A stretch of DNA of 27,500 nt from Botryococcus braunii (Eukaryota > Chlorophyta > Trebouxiophyceae): positions 203,092-230,591 of the forward strand of contig KV908419.1 of assembly GCA_002005505.1 (NCBI GenBank), given 5' to 3'. A program made the position numbers and the translations under genes. Under the pieces are notes generated by a model, which was given only the letters and a program-made list of their open reading frames with translations, was not told where the DNA came from and made no database searches. This document shows, piece by piece, positions 19,648-27,500 of the stretch. How positions within the stretch are numbered: the first letter of the stretch is position 1; each line of letters opens with the position of its first letter.

Positions 19648-22600
19648 CTATTGGCCAGAGCAGTCAGTCTAAACCCGACTGCTTGGGATGCGTTTTTTGC
19701 TTGATCGGCACGCCGTCAAGGGTGAAAGTTTTCCACCTTGGACGGTAACAGGGGAAGCAGGGAGCGTTTTAACTTTAACACAGGCACGACCGTCTGCGGT
19801 CTCCCGAGACGATTGCATGGTATCGCTAATGGCCCGAGCAACTGTCGTGTCGCAGCTGCAAGACATGTTGGGGCCTTGCACACACACAAAAGACTGCATG
19901 CAGACGGAACCTGCAATTTGGGTTGGCTGGGTGTAAGCTGAATTAAAGGTTATCAGCTGCAAGCCAGATGCATAGGCATGCAGCAAAGCTTGGTATGACT
20001 TCAAGCTACCAGAAGATTTTTATTCCTCTTTTACCTCTATCTTCCTATTCTATTTCCTCCTTTTGGTTTTTACCACTTCTTTTTTATCCCCCCCCCTCCC
20101 CTTTTTAATCTCCTTTTGGATTTACCCTGTTTTCTTCTTTCAAATTGGTTCCAAAGTGGTTCTGGGACAGCATGAGACATTTATGCGTTATCATCACTAG
20201 GTTTGAGCTGCCAGTTGTGGACACAACTTTGATGCCTCCAAATAAGGACCCAAACATTATGCAGTCACAATGTGGAGAACTTAGTGCCTGCCGAGTCAGA
20301 CATGAATCTATGTAGTGACAACGACGAGAATTCTGCATCTTGGCCATTACACATGAAAAACTACGGGACCAGTATGCATTTCTGATTTGTGAGCCCACCA
20401 ATTTCCCAATGTGCAAGGGACGCTAACCAGCACCTGCAACAAGCAATTGCCTCCCCTTCGAATTCATACGTTACTGCAGGTAACCGGCATGTGCAGCCAG
20501 TAGTTGCCTCCCTTCAAAACGCTATTGCAGGTAACTAGCACAGATAACCAGCAACTGCCTCCCGATAAAAAACGCTAGTGCAGGAAACGTGAACTGTTTT
20601 CTCAAACCAGCAAATGCAAGCAGCAGATGCCAGCAGCAAATGCCTATCCCTGAAACCGCTTGTGCAGGTAACCAGCAGATGGAGCCTCTGAAGCCCCTGC
20701 CAGAGTAGGTCCTCCCCAAATAGGAGTCAAATAATTTGGTACCGCTCACTTCCACATAGAACTTGTGCGCTTTCAAATGTTATGTGTTGTGTGCATGGCT
20801 ATCTGATGTTCCCCCCACAAGTGTGGACCAGGCTCAACGGGGCCAACTGTCCCCAAACAAGCACAGAGAATGTTCCCAGGTTCTGAATGCCCAGGGGAGG
20901 TTCACCCCACAGAATGCCACCGTCCAAGGCAAACACCGCGTGAGAGTCGCGCATTATTACGGCGCGCGGGGCCTTGAGGGGGGGTGTTTGTGGGATTAGT
21001 CACCTGAACCGAACCGTGCCAGCCTGACTGCTCGGCACGCTCTGCACGCTCTCAGGGTTGAATGCAGCCTGACCCACAGGCGCGCACATATAACTCTCCG
21101 GGAACATCAACGACGGCATCATGCTCAGCACACGAGCATGGGGCAGAAGGTCCGGGGCCAGGGTCCCACTACCTGAAGTGCTGCTGCCTCGAGGCCTGCC
21201 AGCAGATTCGTCTTGCCCCTGAGCGGAGGCAATCAGCCCACTCCCTGCAACGCCGCTGGAGATACCCATTCCCCCATAACCGTATGGCCTTGCTGCCGAA
21301 GCAGCAAACGCCTCGTGGGCCTGGTGTTGCTGTCCGCCCATCTGCACATGCTGGGAGAGGCTCGGATTGTGGAGGTGCGACAACTGCAGCAGGTCCATGG
21401 GCCTGCTGGGGTGCTGAGGCACGCCCACAGAGGCCGAGGGCCCCTGGTTGTAGGACGACTGCCGAAAGTCCTGGTGGTATCTTCCGCTGCCCTCATACGC
21501 ATAGTGGCGGGCATTTAGCTGCTGTTGCAGGTCGGCTGCGGGCCACACCAATTCTAAATTTTTCAGAACGAGATAGGAAGTTTCTTTAAATTTGATTCTA
21601 AAAAGAAAATTAATAAAAAAATGCAAACTCAAATTTAACAAACGATTTGCAAAAATTTGCCTATATACCGTACCGACCATAATAGATGTCCATTAGATTT
21701 ATTTTGGGCACCAAAAATGCTGAATTGTTTTCTCCTGCCCAGTGGGAAAACAGATTATTTATCAGAAGGCCAGAATTTTGAAATAATTTTTGCATATCAA
21801 TTGTGTCGGTACGGTACTAAACACACAGTTTGTCGCTTGTGCCAAAACTAGGACTTTATATATTTTCTTTCAGTAAATTCATATCTGTATATAAAGGTTT
21901 CCTATCAATATAAGGAACATCCGGACTATAATAACTGAGCTTTACTTGGTTAAGAATATTTTTGTATCTCTTATTTTGAAGGACCCAGGAAAGGTTGGAT
22001 ATCGGCGAGGGGGTGGGGGATGGCATTGTGTGAGATGCCCTCAAACGGCACTTGAAAAGCAATGCAGGACATCCTCAAGGATTGGATGTGAGTCAAGGAC
22101 AGACCGGATGAGAAACCCGAACACCCTCGATTTAAAACAATACACGATAATGCCAGGTGAAAACACACATTTTGTCACGAACGATCTCTATGACCTGTAA
22201 CTCTATTCTATGTAATCTGCAGCTCAAGAAGTCAACAGGGGATGCCAAGTGCCCTGAAGCTCTTCTTTGACTGAGGGACGTACAGCAATGTAGTATCATA
22301 TCACAATCACATCAGTTAGCTGCTGTATGATGACACAACACATTTAGCACTTTCCATCTTGCTGCATGAAGACACAACACATCTGCCACAAGCGAACACA
22401 CTCCTAAAACTTCAAATGGGTGCTTGCTCGATATGCCCCACACGGACAGGCGAAATCCATGAATGTAAATCAGCTGCTGCAAGACACACATGGCAGGTGT
22501 TTGTGGCAAACACATAAAAGGGATTTGGTGCGAAAAACATGCTAAAAGCGCATTTCAATTATCCAGCATGCACAAAAACAAAGGCTGTTTGTCAGGGCTT

Positions 22601-25285
22601 AGGCCATGACTAGTACGGTTGCAGCCCGTGACTACTACGGTAGCAGGTGTAAAGGCGCACAGTGCAGGAGCCCTTGGCAGCAAAAACATGCACAATACTT
22701 GTGGCCGAGAAACAAGCTTGAAAGGCATAGCAATCACCCATAAGACATGGTCATGCTTTGCCAGTCAGTCCTAAAAGAAACTGCACCTGATGAGGATAAT
22801 GCAGCCGATGTCCCACAACAGGTCCCCTAGTTCTTGCAAGCAATCATAAAGCTGTTTTTCTTGTGCAAGACAGCATGCTGGAAGCCTTCTTTCTTAGGAC
22901 AGACACAGGGCCGATACAGTGCAATTGACAAAGAGAATATGCACGACAACTTCCCTCTTTGCTCCCACTACGCACCTTCAGAGCGCTTATTCCTCTCAGT
23001 TTCTGTGTCAAGCCGGTGACGCAGGTGAGAGATCTCATCCTGGAGCTGGGATACCTTCTGTTCCAAATCGCGGGTGTATTTCAGTCGCCTCTCCTTTGAA
23101 CGAGCTGCGCTCTGCATCCCACACAACAGGCAGGTCAGACCGCGTCTCCCTTTTGCAACTGAGTGCAATGCTAGGCCTACGAAGGCCAGTCCCACACCGG
23201 CACACAAAGCCCAATGCCACATGCCTGCTGGACATAAACTCTCCCATGGCTAAGGCCCAGCCCAAGCAATGGATGCTGACCCATTGGACAGTATTTATCT
23301 GCCCAAAATTGATCATAGGAGCACCCCCACCTGCACCCGCATTAAAGCCGATTGCAGCCTGGAGGTCAGCCCTATCTTCTGATGAAGATGTTGCTTAAGC
23401 CAGACCCTTGTGACCAGAACAATGGTGCAGGGAGTTACAACCCCAACATCACTCCCCACTTGTCATGCACAAATGATCCCACATTTCATGAGAGTTCCAA
23501 GCGAAAGGAAGATTTGATGGAGGTTGGGTCCATGCAAAGACCAGTTCCTTACCATTTCTATCAAAGTCATCTGGTTGCAAGCTCTGAACATCACAGTCTC
23601 ATAGTATTCAATGGTGCTCTTAAATCAAATTCTAAATTTTTTTGGCAACCAGAAGCCCACCGTCACAGGACATTTAGGTGCACCCGTCAGGTCTCAGCGC
23701 TGATGTTGCATGTTAAAGCCAACAACCCCAAGGTCATCTGAATGGAGGCTTCTGGTCCCCGGAGACACAAAATGCTGCAAATGGCCCTCTTGTGCGGTTT
23801 CTCACCCATAACGTGTCCGAGGTAACAAAATCTAGTAGCCTAAGCTTTATCCACTGAAGACCTCGGCCTCATGTGGCATGCTTGCACTGCACGCTCAGCT
23901 GGGAGAAAAGGGAAGGCTTGAACCTGTCGGTTAGCAATGATGCGGCGAACGCGCTTTGGGTCCATCGTTGCCAGCTCCTCCTGAGTCATCCCTGTTCCAC
24001 CTGCTCGTTTCATGGAACTGCTGATTGGCCGAGAGGGGCCACTACTATCCTCGTCGTCGTGATCATCCCAACCTCCGCTCCCAGGACCAGCCTCTTCCAG
24101 ATGGCGCTGAGAACCTCGTGATAGATGATGGGCGATGTCCAAAGTGTCCTGCAGGGCCAGTGCACAGAGATTGAGTCGGAAAGGACTCATTCATCCTTCT
24201 GTGTGTCAAAGACCACATGTGATGTCCCATGGTTACCCATGAGTCGCATGCTTTGCTCCAAATGTGATGGGCTTCAAGTACCCTGCTCCAAATAGGATTG
24301 GGTTTTAACTCCCATGCTTTGCTCCAGATATGATGGGCTCCTGAACCCTCTCGCTGGCAGCCGCTGGTCCATGACGGGGGTATCTGTTGACTGGCCACCG
24401 CATCAGGGTTCATGAGACCCAGCGGTGCAGCTCAACAGACATCCTTCGTTCGTTTCCTTTGCAAAGGCTACTCTACCATGTGCCACTTCCAAGGGGCTTT
24501 CAAAGGCCATGTGCGGCACCCAAGTGCTGCAGGCAGCTTTTCCAAGGCGCGCCTCAACCCCTTGAGGTATACAAACGATGGATTTACAAAGCTAACCAGC
24601 CCTGCTGGCTTCTTACGTTCCTCCCCCTGGCGTCGGCAGATAGACCGTAGAACTCCGGACTTCCCCCCTTTCTCCAGGTTCCCACGAGCTTCAACAATCA
24701 GTATGTCCCATAGCAGAAAGTCGCCCGCCTTTGTGGACTGGACTCTAGGATTCACCTTGGATTGAGCTTGTGGTGGAGAACCTCTTCCCCCCATCCGCCC
24801 CGCTGCATCGGCACTCTGAGCATCAGGAAGGGAAGGGTGGCCCAAAATAGCTTGAGTCCGCAGGTGTTGTGCTGGATCGTATGGAGCAGTCGTGTCTCCC
24901 GTGTAGTCATGGCCACTCAGGCCCACCTTTTTCATCAGCCTCTCAGGCAAAGTCTCAAGTCCTTCCGAGAGGTCCCTACCACATCCACCTAGGCGGGGAG
25001 TTGGGGGCCCCCGTACCACTTGGCTGCTAGGGGTCTGCAACAAAAGCACAATTCCTTCAGTATCACTCTCCATGTTTGTTATGGCACTCAGCATCACAGA
25101 TTCGAACTACTCATGAAGGACCTGAGATGGTTCTGCCATAGGAGTTGGGAGAACGAGTTTCAAAACAAGGTCCTTCTCTAATAGTTTACCTTGTTTGCTT
25201 TCTCAAGATGATCACCAGCCAGAGGAATGATTGAACACAAGTCGTATCCCTCCCTGTTCACCTCCAACAAATTTCTCAGGCCCAT
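18686..25285 (-). CDS. bZIP transcription factor, plant group I-like, seven exons
   Basis: Predicted nuclear DNA-binding protein of 782 residues. Minus-strand exons in order are 25285-25190, 25034-24756, 24148-23924, 23111-22976, 21535-21004, 19855-19737 and 19647-18686. Junction phases are 0, 0, 0, 1, 2 and 1, and all match; the total is 2349 nt including the stop. Introns are about 155, 607, 812, 1440, 1148 and 89 nt, all GT-AG. The basic region starts at DPKRVRRIIANRQ (about residues 188-200) and continues SAARSKERRLKYT in the next exon. Asn198 and Lys206 give N-x7-K, the known group I signature. Zipper leucines are at 216, 223 and 230. The C-terminal 500 or so residues are rich in Gln, Pro, Ser, Met and Gly, as expected for an activation region. 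The start ATG at 25285 has G at -3 and +4. Family members (VIP1, RSG and relatives) regulate growth, osmotic and wall-related genes; the target here is unknown. The bZIP identity is firm; the first exon and the C-terminal joins are inference. Confidence 0.8.
19737..19855 (-). CDS. bZIP gene exon 6
   Basis: This 119-nt exon lies between ATGTCTTGCAG and CAAG|GTGGAA, entering in phase 2 and leaving in phase 1. It was found because exon 5 and exon 7 do not join in phase at their best splice sites, while this exon bridges them exactly. It encodes CDTTVARAISDTMQSS and then a Lys/Val/Pro-rich stretch ending SPVTVQ. No domain is recognised. The intron after it is only 89 nt. Confidence 0.55.
20425..20690. 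repeat. Diverged tandem repeat of about 51-53 bp
   Basis: The motif GCAGG(T/A)AAC recurs at 20476, 20527, 20580 and 20664, with linked AACCAGCA, TTGCCTCCC and AAACGCT motifs. That makes four to five degenerate copies, one enlarged. It lies in intron 5 of the bZIP gene (19856-21003). Confidence 0.8.
21004..21535 (-). CDS. bZIP gene exon 5: Gln/Ser/His-rich region
   Basis: This exon has 532 nt, enters in phase 1 after GGCCCGCAG and leaves in phase 2 at TTCAG|GTGACT. It joins exon 4 as ...SEADLQQQLNARHYAY. It encodes about 177 residues rich in Gln, Ser, His, Gly and Pro, with MDLLQLSHLHNPSLSQHV in the middle. Without splicing, the frame stops at a TGA (21000-21002) directly over the donor. An intron-retained transcript would therefore end here with a shortened C terminus. 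Confidence 0.65.
22976..23111 (-). CDS. bZIP gene exon 4: second half of the basic region and leucine zipper
   Basis: This exon has 45 codons plus one base (phase 0 to 1), from GGGATGCAG|AGC to GAAG|GTGCGT. It begins SAARSKERRLKYTRDLEQKV, an unmistakable group I bZIP match. Leucines at 216, 223 and 230 occupy d positions, and Val220, Ile227 and Leu234 occupy a positions. The next d position (237) is Glu and an Asn falls at the following a position (241). The zipper therefore looks shorter than in flowering-plant relatives, unless an exon in the 1.44-kb downstream intron has been missed. Confidence 0.88.
23924..24148 (-). CDS. bZIP gene exon 3: acidic linker and first half of the basic region
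   Basis: This exon has 75 codons, phase 0 to 0, from CCCTGCAG|GAC to CAG|GTTCAA. It encodes an acidic Asp/Ser stretch (DDHDDEDSSGPSRP), then ELATMDPKRVRRIIANRQ. This is the conserved approach to the bZIP basic region, comparable to the family's usual DPKRAKRILANRQ. The intron interrupts the basic region right after Gln200, so the DNA-contact residues are split between two exons. Confidence 0.85.
24248..24345. repeat. Three copies of a roughly 33-bp tandem repeat
   Basis: Copies share GCTCCAAAT(G)TGATGGG-type sequence at about 24250, 24283 and 24316. It lies in bZIP intron 2. The 33-bp period keeps one minus frame open and gives a repeated peptide with an HHIWSK core. Confidence 0.75.
24756..25034 (-). 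CDS. bZIP gene exon 2
   Basis: This exon has 93 codons, phase 0 at both ends, running from a strong acceptor (TTTTGTTGCAG|ACC) to the donor AAG|GTGAAT. The encoded segment is Pro/Gly/Ser-rich with a GSPP motif near its end and no recognisable domain. This fits the disordered N-terminal regions of group I bZIP proteins. The open frame continues past the donor to 24468, so an unspliced form would read through into intron sequence and then stop. Confidence 0.6.
25190..25285 (-). CDS. bZIP gene, predicted first coding exon
   Basis: The frame opens at an ATG in a favourable context (GTCATGG) and encodes 32 residues beginning MGLRNLLEVNREGYDL. It ends in phase 0 at AAG|GTAAAC. The following 155-nt intron ends in a textbook acceptor (TGTGCTTTTGTTGCAG). 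The frame is open a little further upstream, to a TAA near 25325, so a longer first exon or an upstream coding exon is possible. A short upstream ORF could lie in the leader if the CTTTCAG acceptor near 25374 is used. This exon was too short for standard ORF listing and was found from the splice sites. Confidence 0.5.
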
Positions 25286-25506
25286 GACCCTATACAGGGT
25301 GTAGACCACCAAAGGTAAACATAATTAATAGGTAACACATGATTTAGAGCTGAAAGTTACAGCTTTGGGGTTCCAAACTGAAAAACGATCAAGCATCGGG
25401 GCCTTCCCTCCACTGCGAAGCCGGCCAAGCAGCTGCCCGGAGCTCGAGGCTAATTTGAATTTTGTCAAAGGGGGACACTCGGGAGCAGCATAATTCAAAG
25501 TCTTAC

Positions 25507-25640
25507 CTGTTGTTGCTGCCCAATAGAGGGGAAATGCTTCGTGAGGATGCTATACCGCTACCGTCCTGTCCATCCCCAGGATCCGAACATCAACACACTC
25601 GCATGTCACCTGATTTCCACGGTCAGTGAGTAATAGAGAA
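25507..25640 (-). other. Probable 5' leader exon of the bZIP gene (3' boundary at 25507)
   Basis: On the minus strand there is a perfect donor, CAACAACAG|GTAAGA, with the exon end at 25507. The sequence above it has stops in the relevant frames, so it is more likely untranslated leader than coding. Splicing to an acceptor just before the ATG at 25285 (CCTGTATAG) or to CTTTCAG near 25374 would give a short leader intron. The 5' end is not visible; the upper coordinate is a placeholder. Confidence 0.35.
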
Positions 25641-26374
25641 ACAAATATGCCAATCAGACGTATATTTGGAAAAGAAAGACTGTTCCTTTCCAAAACACAG
25701 TTGAATTCTATCCTTCATGGCTTCTGCCGAGGGCGGGACAAGACTTACTCACCTCCCACTCCCAAATACTCAGTTCCCCAAGCTTAGGCTTGCTTTCAGT
25801 ACAATGAAAGCTGTAATGATGGGGGAAAATCGTCCTCAAGTACCCTGAGGCCTTCAGTTGGCTGAGAGACATCTCACCCACATCCTCACTTCGCTGAATT
25901 GCGGCCTGCGGTCCGCCACCACAGTTTTGTATACAAATAAAGAGAAAATAAAAGGTTGAGAGGGTCTAGGAGTTGCAACTGAGCCAGCAAGGCGGTAGGA
26001 TACGAATTGCCGTGTCCAACCCCTTTGAACTGATCGCCGTGGACCAGATCTGCGGTGAAATTTGTCATAGCATAACACCCAGGTACCGCCAAGATAGAGT
26101 ACGGCTACTAGATACGTTTAACCGGTAAAGCAACACAGCTTACAAGCTCCAGTGAGGGAAGACTTACTAACAATTTGTGCGGTATGTTCTACCATAGTAA
26201 TAACCCACAAGTCACTCGGTCGACTCGCACGATGCTGCCGGTGAGCTAAGTACAACGACCAGACCCAGCGCGACCCCGGCAGAGGAAATCAAGCAGTGAA
26301 TTCTATATTATATTATATTATAAGATAAGGTATGTGTTTAGATTCAGAGATGCCTGTGCATACTGTTCCTGGGC
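25641..26374. other. No supported gene; short AT repeat
   Basis: Presumed upstream region of the bZIP gene. It has a short TATAT-type repeat at about 26303-26322. No promoter element could be assigned with confidence. Confidence 0.4.
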
Positions 26375-26638
26375 TTGCAGGACAGCAGAGCTGCCGACGA
26401 AACGGCAGCCGTAGTTGTACTATGTGCTTCACCCTGGCTGCCTGCTACGATAGGGGATATCAATTCATTACGGGCAGGCGATACCAGAGATGAGTTAAGT
26501 TTTACCGTGTCGATATGTCCTGCCCAGTGGAAAACGGCAAAAACTGGACTCACGTCACCTGCATCATCCGCTGCCAAGCGCGGTGGGGATCTCTCGAGAA
26601 GGGTCCCCCACTATAATCGCCTAGCCGACGCGTGGTGA
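26375..26638 (+). other. Coding-like island of uncertain strand
   Basis: On the plus strand, a strong acceptor (CTGTTCCTGGGCTTGCAG) opens a frame of about 86 codons to a TGA at 26638 (with SPWLPATIGDINSLRAGDTR and ELSFTVSICPAQWKTAKTG). The minus strand of the same DNA is also open (26577-26344), as is common when third positions are biased. No family is recognised. Confidence 0.25.
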
Positions 26639-26905
26639 AACGCCCAAAAGCAACACCGTGAGACCGTCAAAAAAGGTTATAATCGGGTATCAGACGCCTT
26701 TTGGTGCTAAGGAAGCAGGCGTCGTAGGCCGGATAGCAGTAGAAATCTGTATGGCAGGAGATCAGGGCTTCTGACCGGTACAGACTTTGGGGCTGAAGAC
26801 GAGGCCACGCGAGAACGGACCCGAAGAAGAAGACCCAGACTTCTCGTAGCCAAGAAGCTGAAGTATGAGTCTTCATGAGCCTCCTTCCGTTATCCTTCAC
26901 AGCCC

Positions 26906-26985
<80 letters not shown>
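26906..26985. repeat. Perfect (CA)n microsatellite of about 80 bp
   Basis: This is an uninterrupted CA run. It is an isolated array without the GA partner seen at most other arrays in the window. Confidence 0.97.
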
Positions 26986-26986
<1 letters not shown>

Positions 26987-27500
26987 TTGGTTATGTTTAA
27001 ACCGTTACAAAAGGTACACAAGTTTTTGCATATATGCACCTTGCGCAGAGCACGATCCCAATAGGCGGGGTTTATACTACCCAATAGGTGTTTCACAAAT
27101 AATTAGTTAGGATAGGATTCACTCTTTAAAATAAGTAATTTCAGGACTGGGGCGTGCGCCTTTCAAGACTAGCGGGAGAACCATATGAACACAGACTGTC
27201 AATTCACTTAAATCAACCATGGCTTGGCATTAGCTGGCTCTGGTCTGCGCTTGTCAAGCTTAAGCCAGTCAGCTAGCGCTAAGCGAAGTTGCAACTAGAT
27301 GAACATGTAAGTCTCTTTATGTTGGGAGCCACAACCGTGCAGCATGTATGTAGTGGGAGGCCATGTACACACGCATGAAAATTTCTTCACCCCAGCAAGA
27401 ACTGTAAAACCGCAAGTGGGTGACTGAGACACGCGAGAATAAAACGTGTACAGCAAAGATGAGCAGGGTGGCTAAATTCACTGATGATTGGAACCCAACT
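26986..27500. other. No supported gene
   Basis: No exon, RNA gene or repeat was recognised. Confidence 0.4.

Noticed and set aside
21062..21589. 175-codon plus-strand ORF
   Set aside because: It is the antisense shadow of bZIP exon 5.
24387..24992. Plus-strand ORFs opposite bZIP exon 2 and intron 2
   Set aside because: They are shadows of the minus-strand open frame, with no recognisable product and weaker splice context.

Overview
The window looks like nuclear DNA from a eukaryote, and most likely from a streptophyte (green plant or charophyte alga lineage). There are no long uninterrupted genes. Coding sequence falls in short islands flanked by consensus GT and AG splice sites, GC content is intermediate, and dinucleotide and mononucleotide microsatellites fill a large share of the first 9.6 kb and several later stretches. 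The best lineage marker is a minus-strand bZIP gene with the plant group I signature: N-x7-K in the basic region, where most bZIPs have N-x7-R. A Chara-like alga would fit, but the sequence alone does not settle genus or species.

Layout. (1) From about 0.3 to 9.8 kb, the minus strand carries a series of small predicted exons of unrecognised family. Their introns are packed with (CA)n, (GA)n and (CT)n arrays. Nine neighbouring exons between 5646 and 495 join with matching reading phases throughout. They encode a beta-rich, Ala/Ser/Pro-rich protein with one possible membrane segment. Further upstream, three exons (9835 to 7872) form a phase-consistent reading frame that begins with a signal-peptide-like segment. 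Three more candidate exons lie between the two sets. Whether this is one long gene or two or three neighbours is unresolved. (2) From 9.8 to 18.4 kb no gene can be named. This part holds palindromes, weak coding-like islands and another large microsatellite cluster at 16.35 to 16.9 kb. (3) From 18.69 to 25.29 kb, the minus strand carries a seven-exon group I-like bZIP transcription factor gene, predicted at 782 residues with every exon phase compatible. An array of small hairpins starts just past its stop codon. (4) From 25.3 to 27.5 kb there is a probable 5' leader exon of the bZIP gene, one coding-like island of uncertain strand, and a (CA)n array.

No rRNA, tRNA, CRISPR array, intact transposable element or bacterial-type operon was recognised. 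All exon models were built by eye from splice consensus and reading phase. They need transcript support.
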